A stretch of DNA of 64,000 nt from Poriferisodalis sp965221195 (GCA_965221195.1 OZ244864.1:1860001-1924000), one strand, 5' to 3'. Counted from the first letter of the stretch, positions 50,944 to 59,903 are shown. Notes: generated from the letters alone by a model not told the origin. Made by a program: numbers and translations.

Positions 50944-53256
50944 TTATGTGCCAGTTTTCTGTGTCAGCTCTGCGTCGCGGTTTTCGCTTTGGCGGCGGCG
51001 TGAGCGGGGCCCCCAGATAAGCGCTGCGGGTCGGCACGCAGAGCCGATCCGATCCCAGCGGCTTCGTGCCGTTCGGATGCGAGTTTCTAGTTGTTGCGCG
51101 CTCCGGCGGGCGTTTCTCACCGTGTGCGACTCCGGCGGTACCGCGGCGTAGCTGGCTTCTTGAGCCGCAGCGGCGAGTGTTGTCAGATCGCTGCTGTCAA
51201 TGTGCAGATCGCGTCGCGCTCGGTCTGCGAACTCGGCATGAGTCTCCGCGGGTCGTCGGTGAATGCCGAGACCGAACAGCGCTTCTGCTGCATCGTCCCA
51301 AGCGGACGCGACTGCGGCTCGCGCATCGTTGCGCGCGCGTCGATGATGGACGGCTCGGCGGATACGCACCGCTGCGGGAACCCCGACCAGCCACAGCACG
51401 CCCACGGCAACAACGGCGTACAAAGGCACCACGAGCCATTCCCACCAAGCACCGGTGTTTGTTGTGGAGCCATCGGCGCCGAACACATCCACGAAGCCTT
51501 CGAGGTTGCCCGGGATGCCGTCGAGATCTTCGATGTCAAGCTGGCCGATAAGTCCCGAGCCGGCTTCGCCCGTTGCGTCCGGATCGCCGGGGGAGACTTG
51601 CTGCTGCGGCACGCCCGTGTAGGCCATGGCCCCGGGGGCACCTCGTCCAGGCGTTGGCTCGAAGTAGACCCAGCGGCCGTCTATCCACACTTCGGGCCAG
51701 GCGTGGTAGTGAGCGCCGGTGACTACGTAGGCGCCGTCGATCAGTTCGCCGGGGGTGAAGCCGACAGCCACTCGGGAAGCCAGCCCGACAGCGCGGGCCA
51801 TGGCGGCGTACGTTCCAGCGAACTGTTCGCAGTAACCGCGCCGGTCTACGAAGAGGAACCGCTCCATGCGGTCGGTGTCGTGACCGCGCGGCACTCGCAG
51901 CGAGTAGGCGAAGTTCTCAAGAAAGAAATTTTGCAGTGTCAGCGCTTTCGCGTAAGGCCCCGATGCGTCAGCGGTGAGGTCGGCAGCGAGACCTGCCACT
52001 CGAGGGTTGAAGTTGTCGGGGAGAGCCAGATATTGCTCGGCAATCTCGGCTGGTAGGTCGTCATCGGCTGCTAATAGGACTGCTAGGGAGGGAATGTCGG
52101 TTGCCGAGTTGACGGTGTAGGACAAGCCGGGTTCTAGCTCTGAGCGTTGCGTGGTGACGAGCGTGCTGGTCTGTGGGTCGTAGAGCGCGTTGGGGCCGTC
52201 GTAGGTCATCGGCTCAAACGCAGCGGGTAGCCAGATGCTGTCGAGCGCTGAGATGGTGAACGTCTGTGTGAACAGGTCTTCGTCGGCGGGACCGCTGAGT
52301 GCCTGCGCCGCGGTGGAGTACACCTGCTCAGAGCCCCAGAACTCGCCATCAAAGCGCCCTAGCCCGGTCACTCTCCAGTAGGCAGGCGCGGGGGCTTCGA
52401 CACGGAACATCTCAGCGTCGGATGTCGTCATGAGGCGTCCCTGCGCGTTCACTAGCGGGCTGATCGTCACTCGCGGTGCCGCAGAACCGCCGTCAAGTTC
52501 CTTCCACGACACGATTGCCGGGGCGTCGCTGCCGGGCAGTAGCGGCACTGCCAGCACTGCGATTACGGTTGCGACGGCGCCGAACCTCCAGGCGGTGCGC
52601 ATGGGCACAGTCGAGCGTCGACGCTCCGATGCTCCCATTGGTACCCGGCCGACGGTGTGGTGAACGCCGTGAGCGGCGACAAACACGACAGCGCTCAACA
52701 CCATTGCTGCGGTGCTGCGGATGCGCCAGTCGTCTGTCCCGAGCGCCCCGACGAAAGCCAGCACACCGAAGCTGGGCAGCAGAGCTTCGGTGGCGAGTCG
52801 CCAACGCAGCGCGACAGCATCAGACCAAAACGCCGCGAACCACACAACGGCGCCGCCTACTGCCAAAAAGCCCGCAGTGGCCGGAGTTGGCGCCTCCACG
52901 ATGCCGAATGCGCGCCATGCCGCTTCGATGTCGGTTGCTGCTTGGCGCAGAGTTTCCCTGCTCGGCAGCAGTGATAGCCACAGCGTGCGGGGATACAGAG
53001 CGAGGCCAACCACAAAAATCATCGCCACTGTTGAGGTCGTCGCTGCTAGCGCCAACGGCCAGCGCTGACGTCTGCTCACTGCTGCTGTGGTGTGACCACC
53101 AGCGGCCAAGATGAGCCACAGCGGCGCATAGTCCCAAGAGTCGAACAGCCGACGCGCTGTCAGTACCCAGATGAGCGTCAGCGTCCACAGCGAGATCTCT
53201 GTCTGCCACAGGGTCCGGCGAGTCATATCAAACCGAGTCATGCCAAGCCGAGTCAT
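50944..53256 (-). CDS. Transglutaminase-like membrane protein (TgpA family)
   Basis: 770 residues from ATG 53256, which overlaps the DUF58 stop as ATGA; the first residues MTRLGMTRFDMTRR are from a 15-bp repeat. N-terminal part with six or so membrane spans, then a large extracytoplasmic transglutaminase-core domain: Cys in RRGYCEQFAGTYAAMARAVGL, His in YHAWPEVWIDG and the Asp region FEPTPGRG. A final membrane span (WLVVPLYAVVAVGVLWLVG) and a cytosolic tail follow. Third gene of the MoxR-DUF58-TgpA unit common in bacteria; the enzyme may be a protease or cross-linker acting outside the cell. Confidence 0.9.
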   Translation of the reverse strand: MTRLGMTRFDMTRRTLWQTEISLWTLTLIWVLTARRLFDSWDYAPLWLILAAGGHTTAAVSRRQRWPLALAATTSTVAMIFVVGLALYPRTLWLSLLPSRETLRQAATDIEAAWRAFGIVEAPTPATAGFLAVGGAVVWFAAFWSDAVALRWRLATEALLPSFGVLAFVGALGTDDWRIRSTAAMVLSAVVFVAAHGVHHTVGRVPMGASERRRSTVPMRTAWRFGAVATVIAVLAVPLLPGSDAPAIVSWKELDGGSAAPRVTISPLVNAQGRLMTTSDAEMFRVEAPAPAYWRVTGLGRFDGEFWGSEQVYSTAAQALSGPADEDLFTQTFTISALDSIWLPAAFEPMTYDGPNALYDPQTSTLVTTQRSELEPGLSYTVNSATDIPSLAVLLAADDDLPAEIAEQYLALPDNFNPRVAGLAADLTADASGPYAKALTLQNFFLENFAYSLRVPRGHDTDRMERFLFVDRRGYCEQFAGTYAAMARAVGLASRVAVGFTPGELIDGAYVVTGAHYHAWPEVWIDGRWVYFEPTPGRGAPGAMAYTGVPQQQVSPGDPDATGEAGSGLIGQLDIEDLDGIPGNLEGFVDVFGADGSTTNTGAWWEWLVVPLYAVVAVGVLWLVGVPAAVRIRRAVHHRRARNDARAAVASAWDDAAEALFGLGIHRRPAETHAEFADRARRDLHIDSSDLTTLAAAAQEASYAAVPPESHTVRNARRSAQQLETRIRTARSRWDRIGSACRPAALIWGPRSRRRQSENRDAELTQKTGT

Positions 53257-54434
53257 GCCAGCCGAGTCTCTGACGCAGACGCAGCCCACTTTGAACTCAG
53301 ATCGGCTGTGTTTGTGATATCAATCCAGCCGTTTCCGCCTGTCGGAAGTGAAGTGTCGGGTGCGTGAACGCGGATGACCGACAGGGCCGAAGGTCGCGCT
53401 GCTGCTGCTGCTACGGCTTCGGCGTCTTGCTTTGCTTGGGTCGAATCTGCTTGGGTTTGAACACCGCCTAGTACCACCACCAAAGCGCCCACCGATGCGG
53501 CGGTAGCTGCGGCCAGCGTTTTGCGCAGCGAACCCTCTGGCGAGGTAGCCACCTCCGCCAAGTAATCAAATATCTGAGCTAGGCCTTCGCCGGAGTTCAC
53601 AAACCCGGTGTCGGCACCGGCCACGGTCAGCAGCCGCAAGGGATCCCGGCGAGACGCGCAGGCCATCACGACGCTGGCGGCTGCTGACACTGCGACCTCA
53701 AAACGTTCGGGGTCGAAAGCGGAGCTGCGTGTGTCCACCATCACGGTTACCCGGCTTCGACGGGGAATCTCGTCCTCACGCACCATCGGTCGTCCCAGCC
53801 TTGCCGTGGAAGGCCAATGGATACGACGGACATCATCGCCGGCCGTGTAGTCGCGCAGCGCATAGAAGTCTTCGCCGATGCTCTGGCTGACACTCAACTC
53901 TGTAGCCACACCGAGCGGTTCGGGGCCTCGGGCCAGCCGCGGCGGCGTCAGCGCAACAGTGGCCGGATACACCATCAGTGTCGTGCGAGGCCCCGTGCCG
54001 AGCGACATGCGGGCCATGCCCAGCGGATCAACTACGGCCACGTCGGCTGGTCCGATGTCGAGGCGTCCGCGGCGTTCAGTCGGCAGCAAGTACGTCGCTT
54101 GTACGCGCTCAGCCGATGTCAGTGGTCCGATGTGAGTGTGCGCACCCGTAGTTCCTGTTACTGGGTCGACAAGTTGCAGTACCGGTGTGGGGCCGCCAAG
54201 ATTGGTGACGGCCAATTCCACCCGAGCGGTTCCGCCGGCATGCACGCGGATCGGCTGAGTAAACCGCTGAATCCGCAGACGGACCCGGCGGGTACGTGTC
54301 CAAGTGACTGCTATGGCGACCAGCGACAGCCCCGCTACGGCCATCACCATGAACTCGCCGATGCCGAATAGTCGGCCAGCACCGGCCGCAATGATTGAGC
54401 CGATGCCGACGATCCAGCCCCGCCTCGTTAGCAC
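53253..54434 (-). CDS. DUF58 domain protein
   Basis: 393 residues from GTG 54434 (VLTRRGWIVGIGSI), where DUF58 proteins usually begin; a longer TTG start at 54497 would overlap the MoxR gene. Two membrane spans near the N-terminus, a beta domain (RVRLRIQRFTQPIRVHAGG), and the DUF58/vWA-like region with RDYTAGDDVRRIHWPSTARLGR and MVREDE. It works with the MoxR ATPase encoded before it and the TgpA protein after it in a complex thought to act on folding or assembly. The role in this organism is not known. Confidence 0.88.
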   Translation of the reverse strand: MLTRRGWIVGIGSIIAAGAGRLFGIGEFMVMAVAGLSLVAIAVTWTRTRRVRLRIQRFTQPIRVHAGGTARVELAVTNLGGPTPVLQLVDPVTGTTGAHTHIGPLTSAERVQATYLLPTERRGRLDIGPADVAVVDPLGMARMSLGTGPRTTLMVYPATVALTPPRLARGPEPLGVATELSVSQSIGEDFYALRDYTAGDDVRRIHWPSTARLGRPMVREDEIPRRSRVTVMVDTRSSAFDPERFEVAVSAAASVVMACASRRDPLRLLTVAGADTGFVNSGEGLAQIFDYLAEVATSPEGSLRKTLAAATAASVGALVVVLGGVQTQADSTQAKQDAEAVAAAAARPSALSVIRVHAPDTSLPTGGNGWIDITNTADLSSKWAASASETRLA

Positions 54435-54462
54435 GCGGGCTGGGCCCTCATGGCGGCCGACC

Positions 54463-55500
54463 TCAACCGGCGCTGGTAGGGACAGCCACCGCCTCAAAAA
54501 CCTCAGCTAGCGCCGACCAGGGCGTCAGGCCGCCGAGCAGAGCTTCGGGACTCACACGAATGCGGTGGCACAGCACCGATTTGGCTACTGCTTTCACGTC
54601 GTCGGGCACGATGTAGTTGCGCCCAGCAGCGAGCGCGCGGGCTTGAGCCACTCGCTGGAGATCCAAGGTGGCACGCGGACTAATGCCGAGGGTGATGGTG
54701 CTGCGCTGTCTTGATGCATCCGCCAGAGCCACTATGTATCGGCGCAGCGCCGGGGCGACATGAACGTCGGTAACGGTGCGAGCCATGGCCTTGATTTCGT
54801 CGGCTGCCGCAACAGGGCCGATGCTGACCTCAGTAGTGCCGCTGTGGATGTTCAGCACCTCAACTGCTGAGTCGGCATCGGGGTAGCCAATGTCGATGCG
54901 CATGAGGAAACGGTCAAGCTGCGACTCGGGCAGCGGGTATGTGCCTTCGTGCTCAATCGGGTTCTGGGTGGCGATCACCATGAACGGCTCGCTGAGGGGG
55001 CGAGTGGTGCGGTCGGTGGTGACCTGCCGTTCTGCCATCGCTTCTAGCAGTGAGGCTTGCGTTTTGGGTGACGCCCGGTTGATCTCATCCACTAGGACGA
55101 TGTTGGAGAACAACGCACCAGCTCGGAACTCAAAGACACGCTCGCGTTCATCCCAGACATTGACACCGATGACATCGGAAGGCAGAACGTCGGGCGTGAA
55201 CTGGATGCGACCGAAAGGCACATCTATCGAAGCCGCTAGTGATTTGGCCAAGCTTGTCTTACCGACTCCGGGAACGTCCTCAATCAGCAGGTGCCCGTCG
55301 CAGAGCAAGCACAAAAGCGCCAGCCCGACCGCGTCGGGTTTGCCTCGAATGATTTGCTCCACGTTGTCGGTGATTCGCTTGAACGTCTCGCTGAACGTCT
55401 CGGCATCTGCTGCTGGCACCTGCTGCGGCGTGTGGTTGTGCACTGCGTTCAACTCTCGTCGTTCAACTCTCGTCGCTTCGCCGGCCCTGAGGCTACTCAC
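54463..55500 (-). CDS. MoxR-family AAA+ ATPase
   Basis: 345 residues, GTG at 55500. Walker A EDVPGVGKTSLAKSL, Walker B NIVLVDEINRASPKTQ, sensor ATQNPIEHEGTYPLPESQLDRFLMRI and the C-terminal lid with SPRATLDLQRVAQA. MoxR AAA ATPases are chaperone-like and pair with vWA/DUF58 proteins. First gene of the MoxR-DUF58-TgpA operon. The 5' end contains a doubled TCGTCGTTCAACTC unit. Confidence 0.93.
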   Translation of the reverse strand: MSSLRAGEATRVERRELNAVHNHTPQQVPAADAETFSETFKRITDNVEQIIRGKPDAVGLALLCLLCDGHLLIEDVPGVGKTSLAKSLAASIDVPFGRIQFTPDVLPSDVIGVNVWDERERVFEFRAGALFSNIVLVDEINRASPKTQASLLEAMAERQVTTDRTTRPLSEPFMVIATQNPIEHEGTYPLPESQLDRFLMRIDIGYPDADSAVEVLNIHSGTTEVSIGPVAAADEIKAMARTVTDVHVAPALRRYIVALADASRQRSTITLGISPRATLDLQRVAQARALAAGRNYIVPDDVKAVAKSVLCHRIRVSPEALLGGLTPWSALAEVFEAVAVPTSAG

Positions 55501-55595
55501 GGTCTGCGGTCATGGGGCCTTGTGCTGTGCTGGTGTGCTCAGGCTTGTTGATGCCGTCACTGGTGCCGTTCAAGGTGGCCTTTAGAGTGTGCGCG

Positions 55596-55901
55596 ATGCG
55601 CCGCGCTCGCCGACGCCGTAGCGCCCAGATCATCGGTTTGGGCCGTCTGCTGTGCGCCGTTGCTACGCGCCCGCGTCTGTGGCCTGCGGCGATGGGTGCC
55701 CTCAGACGGCTCGTGCCGCATCGTTGGTGGCTGCGGCCGCCGTTCTTACCGCTGCCTAGTCGTGACTATCTGCGGTTCCGACAAATGACAGCACTCGGCA
55801 GTGACGGCAGTGCTCTTGGTGCATTCGAAGATCTGGCGCCCGAAGATCTGATTGAGTGGCTGCAATGGTGCCGACGCTGGCCTGCTGTGTCCGCGCCATG
55901 A
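55596..55901 (+). CDS. Conserved actinobacterial hypothetical protein, basic
   Basis: 101 residues from ATG 55596 (MRRARRRRSAQIIGLGRLL). Strongly basic N-terminal helix, then VATRPRLWPAAMGALRRLVPHRWW, PFLPLPSRDYLRFRQMTALG and an acidic C-terminus with EDLIEWLQWCRRW. The string of conserved-looking motifs and its place directly before an HNH protein (7 bp apart) suggest it is real. GTG 55587 is an alternative start. No membrane span. Function unknown; I recall this pattern in other actinobacteria but can name no family. Confidence 0.75.
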   Translation: MRRARRRRSAQIIGLGRLLCAVATRPRLWPAAMGALRRLVPHRWWLRPPFLPLPSRDYLRFRQMTALGSDGSALGAFEDLAPEDLIEWLQWCRRWPAVSAP

Positions 55902-55908
55902 GGCCGAC

Positions 55909-56547
55909 ATGACTGCTCATAGCACTGTCGTCTGTGCGCCTCGTCCTGCTGCTGGGGGACCGATCGGGACTCCTCGCGCGGTCAACGGCCACCTAGCTCC
56001 GGTGGCCGACTTGGCGAGCCGAACGCGTTCAATTTTGTCGGAGCGGACGCTGGTGCTCAACGTCACCTTCCAGCCGCTTTCGATTACCACGGTCCGGCGT
56101 GCTTTGCTGCTGCTGCTCGCCGACAAGGCTGACATCGTTCACAAACTGCCCGGTGCCATCCGTTCGTCCCACATGTCCATGCCGGTGCCTTCGGTGGTCC
56201 GGCTGACCTATCACGCCCGGGCGCCGTACCGACGACGAGCGTCGTTGCATCGGCAGGCTGTGTTCGCACGCGATGGGTATCGCTGCCAGTACTGCGGCCG
56301 CCGAGCGGAGTGCATCGATCATGTTCACCCTCGCAGCCGCGGCGGTGAGCACACTTGGGAAAACGTGGTCGCTTGCTGCCGTGGGTGCAACGTCGGCAAG
56401 GGCGACTCGCTGCTGTCGGAGAGCGCTTACCGGCTTCGTTGCGTTCCCTACGCTCCTGAGCCGCTGGCAGTGCTGGCAGCCATGTGTCCTGACATGCCTG
56501 CGGAGTGGGCCGACTATGTGCCACAGCTCCGCCCACAACCTGCCTAA
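55909..56547 (+). CDS. HNH endonuclease family protein
   Basis: 212 residues from ATG 55909. The HNH fold is seen as FARDGYRCQYCGRRAECIDHVHPRSRGGEHTWENVVACCRGCNVGKGD, with two CxxC zinc pairs and the His-Asn-His series. The N-terminal part has VLNVTFQPLSITTVRRALLLLLADKADIV, the typical lead-in of the actinobacterial HNH family found near core genes. It may cut or process nucleic acid; the physiological target is unknown. The gene ends one base before the HigB-like relic. Confidence 0.9.
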   Translation: MTAHSTVVCAPRPAAGGPIGTPRAVNGHLAPVADLASRTRSILSERTLVLNVTFQPLSITTVRRALLLLLADKADIVHKLPGAIRSSHMSMPVPSVVRLTYHARAPYRRRASLHRQAVFARDGYRCQYCGRRAECIDHVHPRSRGGEHTWENVVACCRGCNVGKGDSLLSESAYRLRCVPYAPEPLAVLAAMCPDMPAEWADYVPQLRPQPA

Positions 56548-56598
56548 GAGCAACTCCCCGCCGGGCCGACCAACGTTGAGATCGTCGATTACCACTAG
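56548..56598 (+). pseudogene. Relic of a HigB-like toxin C-terminus
   Basis: The frame GAG...TAG encodes EQLPAGPTNVEIVDYH and a stop, close to the DVEIVDYH end seen in HigB/RelE-family toxins. There is no room for the remaining ~75 residues because the HNH gene ends at 56547. It precedes a HigA antitoxin gene in the order higB-higA. Short, so the call is tentative. Confidence 0.55.
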
Positions 56599-56615
56599 GG
56601 AAAAGGAGGCTGAAA

Positions 56616-56906
56616 ATGCTGCGACGGGCTGTGCATCCAGGGGAAGTGCTGGCGGGTGAGTTGGAGGAACTGGAAATCACGCCAACGGAACTGGCGCGCC
56701 AGATTGAGGTGCCTCCGAATCGAGTGTCCCAGATCATCGCCGGCAAACGGAAAATCACCGGTGACACTGCTATTCGGCTCGGACACTGGTTTGGCGTGGA
56801 GCCCCATTTCTGGATGAACCTGCAATCGCAGTTTGATTTGGCGGTCGCTGAAGACCAGATCGGGGAGTCACTGGCAGACCGGCCGACTGTTCACCAATAC
56901 GCGTGA
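56616..56906 (+). CDS. higA: HigA family antitoxin (XRE-type DNA-binding)
   Basis: 96 residues, ATG at 56616 with an unusually strong AAGGAGG site six bases upstream. HPGEVLAGELEELEITPTELARQIEVPPNRVSQIIAGKRKIT is the helix-turn-helix, and DTAIRLGHWFGVEPHFWMNLQSQFDLAVAE is the HigA/VapI signature. Antitoxins of this type repress their own operon and neutralise HigB. Here HigB is reduced to 16 codons, so the antitoxin is an orphan and may guard against other copies or act as a regulator. Confidence 0.92.
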   Translation: MLRRAVHPGEVLAGELEELEITPTELARQIEVPPNRVSQIIAGKRKITGDTAIRLGHWFGVEPHFWMNLQSQFDLAVAEDQIGESLADRPTVHQYA

Positions 56907-56973
56907 GATCACGCCCGCATACGACACTTGTCCCGGTTTGATCTGCCCCAATTTGATCTGTCATGGTGGACTG

Positions 56974-57633
56974 GTGCCGTTATGGGTGCGTGAACAGTGG
57001 CGGGGCGCAGCAGGGCTGTTGGCTAGCCGTCCCATGCCGGTTGACGGCCGTCGCCGCATCTCGTGGCTTCAACCAACCACTGCGGCAGTAATTCTCGGAT
57101 CGACCGGTGCCGATCCTTTCGGCGGTGAAGGTTGTGGGCCAAAGGCGCCGGTGGTACGACGCCGCAGCGGCGGCGCAGCAGTGTGGCTGGATCCCCAAAC
57201 TTGTACTTGGATCGATGTGTTCGTTCCGGCGGGCGATCCGCTGTGGCGCACCGATGTGGGCGAGGCTTTCGATTGGCTCGGTGTCCGCCTCGCCGCAGCG
57301 TTTCGTTCGCTCGGAATTCCCGCTACTGCTCACCGTGGGCCATACGACTCGGGCCCTGCTGACGGCTTGGTGTGTTTCGCGTCACGCGGTCGGGGAGAGG
57401 TCACCGTCGGGTGTCGCAAACTCGTTGGCATCTCGCAGCGCCGCACCCGCGCGGGCAGTCGGTTTCAGTGCCTGTGGTACGAGCATTTTTCCTTAGGCCC
57501 GCTGGCGGACCTGCTCGATGAGCACACTGCGTCCGCGGTCGGGGATCGCGCGGTCGGCTGGGGCGAACTAGCTAGCGGCTTCACACCCTCCCAACTCGCC
57601 ACGCTGGTCACTGAGTACATCACTGGGCCCTAA
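56974..57633 (+). CDS. Lipoate-protein ligase family protein
   Basis: 219 residues from GTG 56974 (VPLWVREQWRGAAG), the first start near the homology; the open frame reaches 56833. Biotin/lipoate A-B ligase fold: PTTAAVILGS, VVRRRSGGAAVWLDP (the RRxSGGG region) and GEVTVGCRKLVGISQRRTR with the lysine that contacts lipoate in the family. The C-terminal part is short. It may attach lipoate or octanoate to acyl carrier domains. The stop and last four codons are tandemly repeated downstream. Confidence 0.85.
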   Translation: MPLWVREQWRGAAGLLASRPMPVDGRRRISWLQPTTAAVILGSTGADPFGGEGCGPKAPVVRRRSGGAAVWLDPQTCTWIDVFVPAGDPLWRTDVGEAFDWLGVRLAAAFRSLGIPATAHRGPYDSGPADGLVCFASRGRGEVTVGCRKLVGISQRRTRAGSRFQCLWYEHFSLGPLADLLDEHTASAVGDRAVGWGELASGFTPSQLATLVTEYITGP

Positions 57634-57708
57634 ATCACTGGGCCCTAAATCACTGGGCCCCAAATCGCTGGGCCCCAAATCGCTGGGCCCCAAATCGCTG
57701 GGCCCCAG
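57619..57708 (+). repeat. 15-bp repeat duplicating the last codons and stop of the ligase gene
   Basis: ATCACTGGGCCCTAA at 57619-57633 encodes ITGP-stop. It is followed by five more 15-bp copies, of which the first also has a stop; the later ones read ATCGCTGGGCCCCAA. Contains the palindrome GGGCCC in each unit. Confidence 0.93.
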
Positions 57709-57734
57709 CCCTAAGGCATCAACGGGCGTAAACG

Positions 57735-57779
57735 TGTCGGGTCGAACATCGGGTCGAACATCAGATCGAACATTGGGAC
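57735..57779. repeat. 12-bp repeat before mraZ
   Basis: GGGTCGAACATC and near copies recur three to four times between the ligase repeats and the mraZ operator region. Confidence 0.75.
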
Positions 57780-57787
57780 GAACTAGG

Positions 57788-57832
57788 GGTGGACACGGTG
57801 GGCCATAAGCCCATACAGTGGTGCGAAGTGGT
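57788..57832 (+). promoter_or_regulatory. Candidate MraZ-binding repeats and promoter
   Basis: GGTGG at 57788 and 57797, and AGTGGT at 57817 and 57827, give TGG-type repeats at about 10-bp spacing, like the TGGGN-repeat operators of MraZ. TACAGT at 57814-57819 (TANNNT) is a possible -10. Binding is inferred from position and pattern. Confidence 0.45.
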
Positions 57833-57894
57833 TCGGAAAGGGGCAACAGCCCACCGAACCGATGCATTGTTTGAGTACTGTGGAGGCAACCGCT

Positions 57895-58428
57895 GTGGAG
57901 AGTCCGTTCGTCGGCCAGCACGAGCACGCGCTCGATGCCAAGAGCCGCATCGTTCTCCCTGCGGGGTTCCGGGGCGCTTTTGAGCCTTCCGGCTACCTCA
58001 TCAAGCACAGTGAGGGCTGTCTGGCGCTAATGACGCCCGACCGCTTCGGCGAGATCGCAACGCAGATGTCTGAGCGCTCCGCATCGGGCGGACCGACTGG
58101 GCGAGCCGCCAAGCGTTCTTTTGGCGCGGGAGCGGCGCGGGTCCTGCCTGACAAACAGGGTCGTATCGCCATTCCCGAGGAATTGCGTCGCTTTGCGGGA
58201 CTGCAGCGGGACTGCGTGGTGATCGGGGCGATCGACGAGGTTGAGATCTGGGACTTTGGGCGCTGGCAAGAAATGAACGCCCACGGTGAATCTTTGCTGG
58301 CAGCACCCGAGAGCGGTAGCGCGGTGGTTTCCCAAACTGACTGTGCTGACGGCCGTGCTGGCGACTGTGCTGGCGACTGTGCTGGCGATCGTGCTGGCGA
58401 CGGTGCTGCCACAGCGGAGGTGTCATGA
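57895..58428 (+). CDS. mraZ: Transcriptional regulator MraZ
   Basis: 177 residues from GTG 57895 (VESPFVGQHEHALD), which aligns with the usual MraZ N-terminus; GTG 57880 and ATG 57862 are alternatives. Two SpoVT/AbrB-like half domains: HALDAKSRIVLPAGFRGAF and ARVLPDKQGRIAIPEELRRFAG. MraZ represses the dcw operon it heads by binding TGG repeats upstream. The C-terminus is extended by about 30 residues, including AGDC/AGDR units from a 12-bp repeat (58350-58408), so it is longer than the usual ~145. The stop overlaps rsmH by ATGA. Confidence 0.93.
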   Translation: MESPFVGQHEHALDAKSRIVLPAGFRGAFEPSGYLIKHSEGCLALMTPDRFGEIATQMSERSASGGPTGRAAKRSFGAGAARVLPDKQGRIAIPEELRRFAGLQRDCVVIGAIDEVEIWDFGRWQEMNAHGESLLAAPESGSAVVSQTDCADGRAGDCAGDCAGDRAGDGAATAEVS

Positions 58429-59381
58429 GCGCCGCGGCGGCTACCAGGTCTTTTCATGTTCCGGTGATGGCGGCGGAGATCGCCGAGGTGTTCGCCCCGT
58501 TGGGCGGTGGACTGTTAGTTGACGCGACGCTCGGTGGCGGCGGCCATGCCGAGGCGCTGCTCAGACAGCACCCCGACCGGACATTGCTGGGAATCGACCG
58601 CGACCCTCAAGCCATTGCCGCTGCCCAGCAGCGGCTCGCACCCTTCGGCGACCGTGTTGTGTGCCGTTGCGAGCGTTTCGACCGTCTCGCTGAAGCAATC
58701 GCCGCAGCCGATGCGGGTCCTGTGGTGGGAGTGCTGTTTGATTTTGGTGTCAGCAGTCATCAGTTGGACTCAGCCGAGCGGGGTTTTTCTTATCGCCATG
58801 ACGGACCGCTCGACATGCGCATGGACATGCGTTCGCCGCTCGATGCTGCCACCGTCGTGAATACCTATGAGCCCGAGCGGTTGCGCGAACTGCTGAGGCG
58901 CAATGCCCAAGAGCGTTTCGCCTCCCGCATTGCTGCTGCTATCGCCGCTGCGCGCCCCTTGAGTACAACGCGTCAGCTTGCCGACACCGTCCGGGCGGCT
59001 GTGCCCGCGCCGGCTCGACGTGGTCGACGCCATCCCGCCATGCGCACGTTCGCAGCGATCCGCATCGAAGTCAACGACGAACTCAAGCTCATCGAACCCG
59101 CCCTTAGGGCTGCGCTGCGCTGCCTTACTGCGGGCGGTCGCATAGCAACGCTCACCTATCACTCAGGAGAAGACAGAACAGTGAAATTCATCATGCGAGA
59201 AGCATCCGACGGTGTATGCGAATGCCCGTCAACGTTGCCGTGCATCTGCGGCGCTGAGCCGGCGATCCGGCTGCTGCGGCGCAAGGCAATCCGGCCCAGC
59301 ACAGCAGAAGTTGAGAGCAACCCGCGAGCTGCCAGCGCCTTGCTGCGCGCTGCGGAGCGACTCGAACCAGCCGGTCGCTGA
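58425..59381 (+). CDS. rsmH: 16S rRNA (cytosine1402-N4)-methyltransferase
   Basis: 318 residues, ATG at 58425. SAM-dependent methylation of C1402 in 16S rRNA. Motifs: HVPVMAAEIAEVF, VDATLGGGGHAEALL (SAM loop), GIDRDPQAIAAA, LFDFGVSSHQLD, GFSYRHDGPLDMRMD, and RTFAAIRIEVNDEL followed by TYHSGEDRTVKFIMR. The expected C-terminal KAIRPSTAEVESNPRAASALLRAAER is intact. Second gene of the dcw cluster, overlapping mraZ. Confidence 0.96.
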   Translation: MSAAAATRSFHVPVMAAEIAEVFAPLGGGLLVDATLGGGGHAEALLRQHPDRTLLGIDRDPQAIAAAQQRLAPFGDRVVCRCERFDRLAEAIAAADAGPVVGVLFDFGVSSHQLDSAERGFSYRHDGPLDMRMDMRSPLDAATVVNTYEPERLRELLRRNAQERFASRIAAAIAAARPLSTTRQLADTVRAAVPAPARRGRRHPAMRTFAAIRIEVNDELKLIEPALRAALRCLTAGGRIATLTYHSGEDRTVKFIMREASDGVCECPSTLPCICGAEPAIRLLRRKAIRPSTAEVESNPRAASALLRAAERLEPAGR

Positions 59382-59441
59382 CCCGCCCGCGTATCCCGCT
59401 CGCCCACAGCATCTGTCCCCAGCATTTACCCCAGCATTTAA

Positions 59442-59903
59442 ATGTCCGCCCTCGCCGCCAGTCTCGACGCTCACCCTGCGTCGCCAGTGCTAGTGACGAA
59501 CCCTGCGCGCCGCGCCGCAGGCCTTCGACTGATTGCCATAACGACGTTCGGGGCGACAACCTTCATCGCAGTGCTTGCGGGTCTTGCTGTTGTCCACTCG
59601 TGGCTAGCGGCCGGCCAGTACCAACTGTCGGAACTTGAGTCGCAGATTTCAGTCGAGCGAGAGCGCTTACTGGATTTGCGCTATGAGCTGCAAACGCTCC
59701 ACGGGCCAGCCGAGATTGAGTTGATGAGTGTGGGAGCGCTCGGGCTAGTGAATGCTTCCGATCCAATTGATGTGCGCATCGAGCCTCGTCATATCGCTGC
59801 TGCCGATGCACCGGAAGAGATCACGCACGACGGCGGCGACTGGCTCTCGATCAGGACGTTGCTGACCGATGCAGCCACAGCCCATGAGCGACATCCTCGA
59901 TAG
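59442..59903 (+). CDS. FtsL-like septum protein
   Basis: 153 residues, ATG at 59442. Short cytosolic N-terminus, one membrane span (AITTFGATTFIAVLAGLAVVHSW) and a coiled-coil segment (YQLSELESQISVERERLLDLRYELQTL), then a C-terminal segment. This is the FtsL/FtsB-type layout and it sits between rsmH and ftsI, the FtsL position. Sequence identity in FtsL is always low, so the call rests on position and topology. It should recruit FtsI/FtsW to the septum. The 3' end overlaps ftsI by 35 bases. Confidence 0.75.
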   Translation: MSALAASLDAHPASPVLVTNPARRAAGLRLIAITTFGATTFIAVLAGLAVVHSWLAAGQYQLSELESQISVERERLLDLRYELQTLHGPAEIELMSVGALGLVNASDPIDVRIEPRHIAAADAPEEITHDGGDWLSIRTLLTDAATAHERHPR

